Source of the DNA: Eulemur rufifrons
Lineage: Eukaryota > Chordata > Mammalia > Primates > Lemuridae
DNA: 64,000 nucleotides
Assembly (NCBI RefSeq): GCF_041146395.1
Contig: NC_090986.1
Location: 48,396,001 to 48,460,000 of the forward strand
Reading direction: 5' to 3'
The notes below the pieces were generated by a model. The model did no database searches. It saw only the letters and a list, made by a program, of their open reading frames with translations, and was not told where the DNA came from. Position numbers and translations under genes: made by a program. Numbering within the stretch: the first letter of the stretch is position 1; each line of letters opens with the position of its first letter. Shown piece by piece: positions 36,356-46,260 of the stretch.

Positions 36356-37009
36356 ATTTTGATTATAATACATCTAATTTCTTAAGTATGCATTTGTTTT
36401 AATTCAGGGAGATTTTTCATAAAATAAAACTTAAATAAAAGAGAGAAGTGATGCCAACTTTAGAGTTCTTTAAAGCATTCTAAGAGACAGGATTTCTGTA
36501 TAAATGCTTGACACCTGTAGACTAATAATAAAGTGGGTAGGTTTAGTAATCAATTTCTTAAAATTTATTAACTTAGAGTTAATCATTCTTGAGAATTAAC
36601 TGTGAAAAATGATTATAATATACAACTTTGGCATCTCTAATATGTTTTTTCTTTATTTTTAATAATATATCAAACCTAGTAAATGTATGGTCTTAATTTT
36701 TTGTATAATTTATACTTTTCCTCTTTAATCACCTTATTAAAGCAAAAAGAGGATGTTTTTTCTAACATGGAAAAATATTTAACTGTATTAAACTACACTG
36801 TTGTTCAAATAGCAGTCATATTCTGCATTAATTAGTGTTAATAAATCTGGATGAAGTTATTAAATTTGTATTATGACATTAGATACAAAATAAAACCAAA
36901 ATTGATGTGATTAGGAAGCTTTTAACCATTATTAACCTATTCTTAACCTATCACTCTTAAACTTAGATATAACAATTATTGCTTAATTATAGAGAAATGT
37001 TAACATCAG
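36356..37009. other. AT-rich sequence, no recognised feature
   Basis: Nothing beyond high A+T content is visible. Confidence 0.5.
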
Positions 37010-37110
37010 CTATTGAGAAATTTTTGTGCCAGGTACTATTTTAAGTACTTCATATATGTTATAATTCTTCTAATCTAAGATATCACTGAGTATATAATAT
37101 GCTATAATTT
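37010..37110 (-). mobile_element. MIR SINE fragment, antisense
   Basis: TTTTTGTGCCAGGTACTATT then TTAAGTACTTCATATATGTT and ATAATTCTTCTAATC match the reverse complement of the MIR 3' half. The rest is lost. Confidence 0.72.
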
Positions 37111-37234
37111 TATGTGCCACTAGGGAAAAACATCCTATCAATTGAATTCTGATAAATGCTTATTAAAAATTTCTTTAATATGCACTCAACTTTAAGATAT
37201 GTTAAATAAAAATAGAATTTTTCATATTAGAATT

Positions 37235-37410
37235 ATTGAAATATGGCTTATTTAATCCTGACAACAACCCTATTAGATAGCTATGATTATTACTCTTATT
37301 CTACAGATGGGGAGACAGAGACACAGAGATTTTACATAATTTGCTCAAATTCACATAGATAGTAATTAGTGGGACTGAATATAGGCAGACACACAGCTTC
37401 AGAAACTGCA
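37235..37410 (-). mobile_element. MIR SINE, antisense
   Basis: TTTAATCCTGACAACAACCC, ATTACTCTTATTCTACAGAT, GGGGAGACAGAGACACAGAG and CTCAAATTCACATAGATAGT reproduce the MIR reverse complement (TTTAATCCTCACAACAACCC...TTTTACAGATGAGGAAAC...). Well preserved. It may belong to the same insertion as the piece at 37010-37110, separated by AT-rich sequence. Confidence 0.95.
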
Positions 37411-37449
37411 AAGATATTGACTAAAGTAAAAACAAACAAACAAAAAATC

Positions 37450-37635
37450 TCACAGGCTATTTGACTGTAAGGGACCACAGAGACTATATGTTCATATTAC
37501 TGAAGCATATGCCTATTACATATAATGTAAAGATAATAGAGATGGCACAGCTTGCCCTACATCACAGAGCAAGCTAGTGATATCACTAAAATTTGATCCT
37601 AGGATTTCTGATCCTTAGTAATCTAATGACTCAAC
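37450..37635 (-). mobile_element. MIR3-type SINE, antisense
   Basis: GTAAGGGACCACAGAGACTA, then AGATGGCACAGCTTGCCCTA, CATCACAGAGCAAGCTAGTG and ATTTGATCCTAGGATTTCTG follow the reverse complement of a MIR3-like SINE (GGGACCTTAGAGATCATC...GACTTGCCCAAGGTCACACAGC...). It is a second copy directly beside the previous MIR. Confidence 0.8.
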
Positions 37636-38559
37636 CTTAAAATATTAAAAGCATTAAAATTTCCCAAACCAGTGTTAAAGAAAATCATTCATAATTGCAA
37701 TTTTTTCCTAAGTTAGGTTTCAAGTAAGGAAAGGAATTTAAACTGCCACGTTTAAGTTTTCTCTTCCCAGCATACCTTCTGTGATTGGATACACAGAGCA
37801 CCATCATGATTAAACTAGAAGCACAAAAATAAAAAAGTGCACATTGTTTTCATGCCATAAATGCATATCACCTTTACTAAGTACTTTTGATCCATAAATT
37901 TTATTGTCATTTCCGTTATATTACATTTCATTCCTTTTTCCCATGAAACAGCATAGAATGCAAACCGAGCCTTCAGTGTCTATATTCTGCAGTCTGTAGT
38001 AAAATGTCTCATAGTTATTGGAATTCACACAAGACTGCATCTCAGTATGAGTAGCTGTTCCCTGTCACTGTTTTTGATGCTTGAGCTAAAGAATTTTTAC
38101 AAAATGGTCTAGTGTTCAGTGTATGAATTTTTGAGATAAGACTTTTCCCTTGTAGGGATGAAATCCGAAAATCAATGTCAGATGGAAATCTTAACTCTAA
38201 GAGTTAGGGAGATTGGTGGAAGGGTTTCAAAATAAGTGTGAATTCTAGCCGCCAGACTTTGGAAATGTGGCAGTTAGCACAAGTGTGAAATTCATGGGTG
38301 CAGATGGTTGATTAAGATATCCCAGGATGGGCCACTGCTGTAAATCTCCACAGCAAAATTGAGAAAATCATTTCGATAAGGAAAATAATTTTGACCTTTT
38401 ATGTAAATTCGTAACACAGGCTTTGCAGGATTCATAAATTCATAGAAGTAAATTATCATCGATTTCATGAAATTGCCAATTGTGTCGCATAATAGAAATA
38501 TTTAATAGAATAAAAATGTCAAATGGTAAGAGGCATGTGTTAGAAAGGAACAAAAATAT
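37636..38559. other. No recognised feature
   Basis: Slightly less AT-rich from 38140 to 38350, with no repeat or protein match that I can name. Confidence 0.5.
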
Positions 38560-38745
38560 GGTAAACTGTTACTAGTACTACATGTTTTGTATTTCACATT
38601 CATCACCTCATTCAATATAATAGTCTTTGGGGTAAGTATAATTTCCCTCCCCATTAAGATGAAGTTATGTGTGCACTTTGAGCCTAGGTCACCAATCAAG
38701 GACATGCTGAAAGCTATAGTACAATGAGGCTCAGTTTGTTACAAA
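38560..38745 (-). mobile_element. MIR SINE fragment, antisense
   Basis: CACATTCATCACCTCATTCA, ATAGTCTTTGGGGTAAGTAT, AATTTCCCTCCCCATTAAGA and TGAGCCTAGGTCACCAATCA fit the decayed reverse complement of MIR. A 67-codon minus-strand frame across it is not a gene. Confidence 0.7.
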
Positions 38746-40319
38746 GCCTAGAACACTAGAACTCTTGTTTAAATAATATTATATAGAGTAGGAGCAAAAT
38801 GACACTATCTGTTCCTTTCACAGAAAAAAGGAAACACCTTTTTGTTTTTGTCATAGTTGGTCTTGCCATGTCTCATCTTTTTTAAAAATATGCATATTCT
38901 AAACAGGATTTAGTATATGGGTATTATAGTACACACTTGTATTTTCCTGTGTCTGCTGTATAATAAATACTATAGTTCATACAGTATTTTCTTCTTCTTG
39001 GTATATTTTATAGTCATATTGCCCAAGTACATTTACATAATTATGTACAAGTACATAAATAAATGTGTTCAGTCCTTAGAATAGGTATTAAAGTGGATAT
39101 CAGCTTTTAACTTAAAATACTTAGTAGGTAAATCATTTATTGGAGTTTTTTAATGTGTTATAGTAATAATATTTAGGTGTAATAAAGTTATCTAAATTTA
39201 ATAGATTTTTACTAATAACAATTCATAATCTGGTTTAGTTTTATTTTCTTTCTACATAAGACAGCCTTTTATAAAACCTCAAATGTAGTAAAATATATAT
39301 CCAAATATACACATACACACATAATATACATACATACATACATATTTTGGAAATAGTTCTTAATATATCAAAATATTTAAATTCTCAGTAACATATGGCT
39401 TTGGCCTCCAAAATGCAGCAAATTATGAAAAATGATAAGTAATATATTAGATCTCAGTCACTGGGAAATATTGCATATACAACAATAAGTAGAGAAATCA
39501 TGCTGGAGGTCTGGCTCATGCCCTAGATAAGGACAAATTCCCCTTTCCACCCTTTTATCATGAAAGGTCCAAATATATACCTCAGCAAAATAACAAATAA
39601 TACACGTCGTGAGTTGGAGAGTTTTTAGAGTTCTCACATGTCCAACTGAGAAAAGTCAAAGGTTTTATGTCATTTCATGTAAGATTGACTTTGTAAATAA
39701 TTCCTAACAAATCACAGGACAATTTTTGGCTACCCATTCCAAGCAGTATTTAGAAATCTTTCCACTTGATATGAATCAGTTATGTGTAACTTATATAGAA
39801 ATAAATTTTTACTGCATGCATTAAAAATATTTGTCAGCCATTATTAGCTTCTAGGTAAGCACACATAAATTTGAAACAAATTACCAAGAATGCAAAGAAT
39901 TCATAGTACAGTAGTTTGTAGACAATGCATACACTCATGTCTAATGTCTATGTGTAACACAATTTTCTAGAAACATGAATATTGGTTTGTCTCACCCTAT
40001 TGAATTTATTCCTGAAAAATCTTATGAAATGTTAATTTTAAGAGCGATGTAGGCAAATAGAAAATTAGGCATATTTGATCCACCGTGAACTACCTATCTC
40101 TGCTTTCGGATGTGAATTGATGTAATTTTTAAAATGGGACAATAAATATGTCCCTTAAAACAGGTAAATGCAGAGAAGATGCTAGGCATTCCTTCCTATT
40201 CCTTGCCCACGAACATGAAGTTGAGACTGCTCTTTGGAGGGGAAACAAATTATCCATCTTATCCTTTTTGTTCTTTTCCATAATTATGATGAACCCAATC
40301 TATGAATCATAAATTACCA
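38746..40319. other. AT-rich sequence with a (CATA)n patch
   Basis: A (CATA)n/(CA)n patch lies at about 39308-39345 (ACACATACACACATAATATA then CATACATACATACATA). No gene or confident repeat is otherwise seen. Confidence 0.55.
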
Positions 40320-40710
40320 ATTCCTTCCTTCCTTCTTTTCTTCCTTCTGTCCTCCCTTTCATCCTTCCTTCAACAAATATGTATCCAGCAAGTAGACAAA
40401 AGGTAATGTTATAAGTGCTAAGTACATCATTCTCAGCAAACAGACATGGTTTGTTGTGTCTTAGATATTACACTCTAACTTATGTCAGTATGTTACCCTA
40501 AAGTGTAAGTAGTGTTAAAATAAGACATGCTCAAGATGCAAGAATGCATAACAGGAGCATTGTAACCTAGTGTAGGAAAAATATAATGTTACTATAAGAC
40601 TTGAAGGATTTTACTAGGTGACTGTTCAGGAATGATATAATATGTGGTGGCAGAGGAATGAAAATTTTTCTTAGGTAGACAGTGTATGTGAAAGCAAGGT
40701 GTCAAGAGAA
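40320..40710 (+). mobile_element. L2 LINE fragment
   Basis: A CTTCCTTCC simple-repeat start (40320-40370) leads into TTCAACAAATATGTATCCAG, ATGTTATAAGTGCTAAGTAC, CAGCAAACAGACATGG and GACTTGAAGGATTTTACTAG, matching L2 (CATTCAACAAATATTTATTGAG...GTGCTAAGTGCTnGG...GACTTGAAGGATGAG). Its right half is strongly decayed. Confidence 0.8.
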
Positions 40711-41298
40711 GGCATCAGAGTTTTGAAGACAGTTCCACTTGTTCTTTGTCTTCTCAATTCTATCCTCTTTCCTGGCTTCATTTATAAGATCTGCTTGAAA
40801 TGCAAAACTATAGTGGCTATAAAATTTCACATTCTTAGTTAATGTGCTATCTACACACATTGTAGTTACTAAGAACAATGACTCTATAATGTTTCTCAAT
40901 GTGTGTTCAATGTAGTCGGCTTTAAAACTTCCAAACACTTAATTATAAATGCAGATATGCATATTTCTGGATGCATTCCTACAAATAGATTTTGAATTTT
41001 AAAAGAAATTATTATATATAATAATTTTATATATAACATTAATGATATGTGATTGCATCTGTAATGTAAATATTCACATTTGACTTTATATATAATTAAT
41101 AGCCCACCCTTATTAAAAAGAGTTTACATTAGTGTTGTTTTCCAGAGGCTAAATAAATGTACCTGAACAGTGTGGTTGGGCTTATGAATTGTTTCACTGG
41201 AAATTCATGGAGAAGTTTTTAGTTGGATTTTTCCCTGTATTTCATCCACAGATAAAAATTGATTATCAAAATTTTCACCAGTTCAGTATTTTTTTCAA
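40711..41298. other. AT-rich sequence, no recognised feature
   Basis: Nothing is supported beyond an ATATATAATAATTTTATATA-type patch near 41013-41036. Confidence 0.5.
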
Positions 41299-41328
41299 TT
41301 ACTTAACACTGTGTAAAGTGTTAAGTAA
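41299..41328. repeat. Perfect 12-bp inverted repeat (hairpin)
   Basis: TTACTTAACACT (41299-41310) and AGTGTTAAGTAA (41317-41328) are exact reverse complements around the six-base loop GTGTAA. No T run follows and no bacterial context exists, so it is not a terminator. It lies just before the GC-richer island. Confidence 0.95.
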
Positions 41329-41339
41329 CCTACTTTTAC

Positions 41340-41690
41340 TTTTCATTAAACATGGGCTGCCAGTTCTTTCTTCTCCACAGAAGACGTGGGCTTGGTGTTA
41401 TCCACAGGAAGAGCCGCATTTGACAGATTTGCTGATGGTGTCAGTGGTGGTCGCAGCCTTGATGGACAGCACCAAACCTTGCTGTGGCCCAGCTCCTGCT
41501 AATTAGTTGTCTGAAGCCACTCTGTGTGCCACAGGCATAGGCTTATCCGCCAAAGACATCTTTACCAATCAGAATGACAGCTGTGATGCAGCTGTTCGTG
41601 GAGAGAATGGAGTGCATGGGGGTGGGCGGACAGTCTTTCAAATAAGCAACAACCACAGTAGCTTTGACTGAAGGATCCTGAAGGTAAAAC
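41340..41690. other. GC-richer island of unknown origin; possible retrocopy or old exon
   Basis: About 350 bases are clearly richer in G+C than the surroundings and are not a repeat that I recognise. On the minus strand an open frame of 44 codons starts after a pyrimidine stretch ending CCTTCAG (an acceptor-like junction near 41678) and stops at 41543. Beyond the stop, other minus-strand frames stay open in pieces (for example a run reading VDNTKPTSSVEKKELAA). This could be a frameshifted, stop-containing pseudogene of unidentified parent or a decayed exon. I do not recognise the protein, and no poly(A) or target duplication is evident. A 105-codon plus-strand frame (41189-41506) overlaps it. 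Confidence 0.35.
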
Positions 41691-43320
41691 AACCAAAATG
41701 TAGAATACAAAAAGGTATGAATCAATATCTGTTGGATGAGCATGGAAATCACACATGAAATGCCATAAATAATACCACACTGTGAGAATGAGAGGAAAAT
41801 ACAGCTGCCTCACAAGCACTTTTTAAATCCATTGAAGTAGCATGTTCTTATAATTAATGCAGCTCAAGCATTTGCTTATGGAATTAGCATGGATTTGTGG
41901 AGTTTTCAGAAGGTCCTGCACATGTCCATGGATACTAATGGAGAAGCCCTTCAGAAAGCCTTGTATTTGAAAACCTGTACAGTATATGGTTATAGATATA
42001 ACATGTTTGGAATGCTAAATATCTCAGGATATTGGAGACATGCTGAGAAGAGTAAAAGCCATATATGAAAAGTATGTAGAAATGGAAAAAAATACAAAGT
42101 ATCTTTTTCTTTTTAGAAAAGTAGACTTACATTGAAGTAATAATGAATGAAATTCTTTTCTAGTCATTGATGACTGTGAACGGTGGAATCCCTTTTGAAC
42201 TATTATTTGAGTGATATAGAAATCTCATGGAAAGTCAAAATACCTATTGTTGGAAGTACACATTGACTAACCAAATTAAATAAATATTTTTCACATAAAC
42301 ATTTAATAGTACAAAATTCCCCTTCCAATTTCAAAATATCTACCAAAAATAATCTTTTTATTTGAGATATCTCTTATTTCATAAAATAAATTTAATGGTA
42401 TGTATATATTATACAGTTTATAAATCTGTTGTAAAATACGATGTAAGCCACAGAAATCCTACCAGTGAAATATACTTCAAACTTAAAATAGATTTTTGGA
42501 TATTTGCAATGTATATTTATATGCTTATAAAATACATATGTAATGTTATTATATTCTATAGGCATATGTAATGATTACTTTAGAGGGCCTGAAATATAAT
42601 TTGGTATGTTACCAAAATCTAAGAGAAATGAAGGTGGAATTATAACTACTCTTCTTATCTATTCTGCAGTACATAAAAGTCTGAATATAAGCAAAAGAAT
42701 TTTATGCCTATTTAAATGCTGGGATATACTAATTTATGCCAAAATATAGAAAAATGATGCAGATACTATAAAGTACACTCTCTCAATGTGGACTTGATTT
42801 TAGCTTTTACTTCAACTTTATGTAATTTTTAGTTTGAAAATGTTAAAAACTCATTTACAAATGCAGAAAGCATCATAAAAATCAATCTAATTATTGAGGA
42901 ATAATTACCTGGACTTAATTTTTTTCTCTAGATAGTTCAGAAAGACAGTGAGTTTATCTCAAACAGTAGGTGTGTGTTCCATATATTAAGTGCAGATTCA
43001 ATCTCTAAAAAATACATTAAGCAGAGACTTTCTCATTTGTTTCAATTTTGGAATTAGAAGAAACCTGGAATATTCAATGTCTACAAAATATTAGGCATGC
43101 AAGTGATACATGGTGAGCCCAAAACCTCCAGGAGATCCTTATTGAGCAGGTTAGAGATGGAGTCTGAAACTGAATTTTAGAAAAAAAACTCAAATTTATG
43201 AAGTACCTAATGGGTTTTATGAGGGGAATGAACAAACAACTCAAGGCAGAGTTTAAATGATCATCAGCAGATCATGTAGCTAAATCAGTGTCTTGCAATC
43301 AAAGGATGAGGACCAGTTTT
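41691..43320. other. AT-rich sequence, no recognised feature
   Basis: No gene or confident repeat is visible between the GC-richer island and the Alu. Confidence 0.5.
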
Positions 43321-43332
43321 TGTTTGATGTTT
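43321..43332. repeat. Target-site duplication of the lemur Alu, left copy
   Basis: TGTTTGATGTTT here matches exactly the copy at 43680-43691 on the other side of the Alu, the signature of L1-mediated insertion. Confidence 0.92.
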
Positions 43333-43679
43333 TTTTTTATTTTTTGTTTTTTTTTTGTTGAGACAGAGTCTCACTTTGTTGCCCAGGCTAGGGTGAGTGC
43401 CGTGGCGTCAGCTTAGCTCACAGCAACCTCAGACTCCTCGGCTTAAGCGATCCTCCTGTCTCAGCCTCCCGAGTAGCTGGGACTACAGGCATGCGCCACT
43501 ATGCCCGGCTAATTTTTTCTATATAGATTTTTAGTTGTTCATATAATGTCTTTCTATTTTTAGTAGAGACGGGGTCTCGCTCTTGCTCAGGCTGGTCTCG
43601 AACTCCTGACCTCGAGCGATCCACCTGCCTCGGCCTCCCAGAGTGCTAGGATTACAGGCGTGAGCCACCGCGCCCGGCC
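43333..43679 (-). mobile_element. Full-length lemur-type Alu SINE, antisense
   Basis: The A tail (T-rich, 43333-43356) is followed by a complete right arm from GAGACAGAGTCTCACTTTGT and a left arm ending GAGCCACCGCGCCCGGCC. The right arm has GTGCCGTGGCGTCAGCTTAG, and the linker between the arms has a long TCTATATAGATTTTTAGTTG then TTCATATAATGTCTTTCTA insert. Both are diagnostic of strepsirrhine (lemur) Alus rather than human ones. CpG sites are largely intact and divergence is low, so insertion was recent. A 12-base target duplication flanks it. Confidence 0.97.
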
Positions 43680-43691
43680 TGTTTGATGTTT
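43680..43691. repeat. Target-site duplication of the lemur Alu, right copy
   Basis: TGTTTGATGTTT, identical to 43321-43332. Sequence continues AATGGAATGG. Confidence 0.92.
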
Positions 43692-43704
43692 AATGGAATG
43701 GATA

Positions 43705-43770
43705 CAACAGAATAGAATAGGTTGTGTAGAATAGAATCAATAGATTAGAATAAAGTAGAATAAGGAGACA
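43705..43770. repeat. Degenerate (GAATA)n tandem repeat
   Basis: ACAGAATAGAATAGG, GTAGAATAGAATCAATAG and ATTAGAATAAAGTAGAATAA form a decayed five-base AGAAT-type tandem array about 15 bases beyond the Alu target duplication. Confidence 0.8.
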
Positions 43771-44019
43771 AAGAAAGAGAATAACTGAAAAAAATAGAAC
43801 AGAATTAAAAATATTAGAGTGCATGACATATAGCTAAAGTATTAACTTAACTTTTACTTTAGGGGTATATTGTTTTGTGTACATTTGTGTTTTTACTGCA
43901 TCTTGATGTGGGTTGATCATTGTGAGTCAAGGTCCAAAGTTTCAAAACCCCTGGTAAGAAATAACTCATGTTTCCATACATATTTATCTCATTTAACTAA
44001 TATTCCACACATATTTATC

Positions 44020-44215
44020 ACATATTCTTCAAAGCACTTTGATTATAGTAACTGATCTAACAACTCACTGAGGTAAAATCTCTTATGAATTTTGCTTACA
44101 GGTGAATAAGTGAAGGCACAGAGAGGTGACTTAAACACAGTTACCCAACAAATAATGGTCTGTGCAGGGTTCAAACCCAGAGAGGCTGTGCTCTTAGCCA
44201 CTAATCTCAGGCTTC
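44020..44215 (-). mobile_element. MIR SINE, antisense
   Basis: CAACTCACTGAGGTAAAATC, TGAAGGCACAGAGAGGTGAC, GGGTTCAAACCCAGAGAGGC and TGTGCTCTTAGCCACTAATC match the reverse complement of MIR up to its head (GTTAAGAGC). Overlapping frames on both strands (104 and 84 codons) run through it and are not genes. Confidence 0.95.
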
Positions 44216-45279
44216 TGACAAAGATGGCAGCAGACACAGTATTAGAGACCAGTCTTTTAATCCACAATGTAGAACAATATTGTTTTACTTCATCAGTTAC
44301 CGCTCCTATAAGCCTAAATCTCAACCCTAGGTCAGAATTTATTGATGTGTGTTTCATGGATTAATTGTCCAGACTGAATGAAGTTGAGAAGTTCTGTCCT
44401 CAGCACCTCCTCTTGCTGATTCACAATTGATTTTACATATAAATGCATTTAACAACCATAAAGTAAATTAATCGATTTACATTTGTTAACTTATGTGTAA
44501 AACTATATGGCTATAAAAATATAAAAAACACCTATTCCATATAACTTATTTTGGAGAATACTGGCCCAGGTCATGAATGATACTATATACTAAAATGGAT
44601 TTTCCAATGTTATAATGAAGCCTCTTGAAATTTAAGTCAGTTCTCCAATTTTAAACATTCATATCAGAAAATAAAAAAGAAATGAATATGTGATGTCAAA
44701 GATATGCTTGTGTGTGCGTGTACTTGTTATCCACACACTTGTGAAAGAGGTAAAAGTATTTTTTAATCAGAAAAAATACAGAAACAGGAATTTTCTAGAA
44801 AGCATATGTTGTGAAAAAGGTTTATACTTTTTTAAATTGATCTCATAGTCTAATACTCCTATTCTCTTGGTGTATAATTATTTCCATATTTATGCCTGGA
44901 AGCCAAGCTGCTTATAAGTGTACTTTCTGCCTGAATTATCTCAATTTTGACTTGATAGGTATTTAAGACATAACAGCTGCCTAAAACAAATGGCTAGTAG
45001 AAAATTTCACCAAATCTCATTTTACTGTTTAATTTTAAGTAATTTATAGACAAGCATTTTTTTTCCAAAATTTTATAGGAGTTTTATTATTGTTTTCAAT
45101 GTGGTGGCTGGTTTATTTATTCATTTATTGGCATAGTTATATAAGAAGTCTTCTAGTTGAGACCATGGAGAACCTCAGCCCCCTGCAGCCCCCTACCCCA
45201 GGAAGAAGAAAGCAACAACCATTTTGGTGAGTCTAATCTAAGACAAATATTGATACCATCAGGAGAGCGAAATTTATAT
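44216..45279. other. No confident feature
   Basis: A short perfect palindrome AACAATATTGTT lies at about 44270-44281. A GC-richer patch at 45163-45215 (CCTCAGCCCCCTGCAGCCCC then CTACCCCAGG) ends soon after with TTTTGGTGAGTC, a good splice-donor-like string, but no exon is otherwise supported. Confidence 0.45.
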
Positions 45280-45608
45280 TCTATGAATTGGAAAACTAAA
45301 TAAATTATGGTAGTTTATAACAATACTATGTGACAGTGAAAAGAAGAAACCAATGATACATGCTATAACATGATAACATGGACAGATCTCAACAGTATTA
45401 TGCTAAGTGAAAAATAAACCATACCCAAAAGGCTACAAACAGTACGATTTCATTTCTACGACATTCTGGAAAAGGCAAAGCTGTAAGGACAGAAATTACA
45501 TCTGTGGTTGCCAGGAGCTGGGCTTGAGGAAGGGCATTACCTACAAAGGAGCACAGGGAAAGTTGTGGAGATGATTCAATGTTCTTTAACTTGATTGTGG
45601 CGGGGGGC
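45280..45608 (+). mobile_element. L1 3'-region fragment (L1M class), truncated by an LTR
   Basis: ACTATGTGACAGTGAAAAGA, then AATGATACATGCTATAACAT, AGATCTCAACAGTATTATGC, TAAGTGAAAAATAAACCATA, GTGGTTGCCAGGAGCTGGG and TTCTTTAACTTGATTGTGGC follow the L1M 3' region exactly in order. The usual L1 3' end after the GATTGTGG step is absent; an ERV LTR starts at 45609. The L1 tail does not resume on the far side in recognisable form. Confidence 0.93.
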
Positions 45609-46203
45609 TGTCAAAAAGAATTTTTACACTGACAGAGTTAAACAAGCAAGGAAGACTTTATTCAGGACTATTGCAACAGGTAGAGGGGTAGATCTCAACT
45701 TCATTGAAATAAAAGGCAGGAGAGTTTTTAAGCTCTAAGCTAGTGGAAAAGTATTGGAGGACGCTAGCTGGGAGATTGCTCAATGTGATGAGGCCATCTG
45801 AGTTTGCTAATTGGTTTTTTATCAAAGTTGGCTCCTGTCCTTCCACTAAAACTAGGAGATAGGGACACTATCTTTTTTGATGAGTGCATTTTAAAGGGAT
45901 GTCTTTAGGTCCTTGAGAAAGACAGTCTTGTGTTGTAAAACTGGCAATGCTGCATCTCAAAGGAGCAGAAAAAGAATTTACAACTGCAAGTTTTCTAGAG
46001 TAAATGCTCTATTAAGAAAAAGAAAAAGAGGTCAGAAGCCTGTGTAAAGTTTAGTTGAGCTGAGCAGAATGATAAGGGTGTCTTGGTCAGGTTTCATGAC
46101 TATGTGTTTGTCAGAATTCATAGAACTCTACTCCTAAAGGGGTGAATTTTCCTGTAGGCAAATCATAACTTAATAGACCTGACATCTAAAAAAAAAAAAC
46201 ACA
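45609..46203 (-). mobile_element. ERV1-type endogenous retrovirus LTR, antisense
   Basis: The left end is TGTCAAAAAGAATTTTTACA, the reverse complement of an LTR 3' end. Read on the minus strand, the element has a weak TATA-like TTAAAAAC near 45725, a poly(A) signal AATAAA (45657-45662) about 50 bases before its end, and the CA terminus. The right edge is set at an A-rich stretch ending CACA (46203) and is approximate. No gag, pol or env sequence is attached, so it is a solo LTR. Class I (ERV1) is inferred from structure and general resemblance; the family is not named. A short minus-strand frame in it is not a gene. Confidence 0.75.
45657..45662 (-). promoter_or_regulatory. Poly(A) signal of the first LTR
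   Basis: TTTATT on the plus strand is AATAAA on the minus strand, in the R-region position expected for a retroviral LTR. It could terminate antisense transcripts. Confidence 0.6.
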
Positions 46204-46260
46204 GCTTGGAAAGATGTCATCATTGGCATAAAACAAGAGCAGTAGAATCATGATGCCATG

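Noticed and set aside
41543..41752. Minus-strand 69-codon frame as an intact gene
   Set aside because: Its start lies in AT-rich flank and its coding-like part is only 44 codons; no protein is recognised. Treated as a possible relic.
44043..44364. Overlapping 104- and 84-codon frames on both strands
   Set aside because: Both run through a MIR SINE, which is non-coding.
45163..45233. Exon ending at a GTGAGT donor
   Set aside because: Only the donor-like string and a short GC-rich patch are present; no acceptor, frame or conservation evidence.
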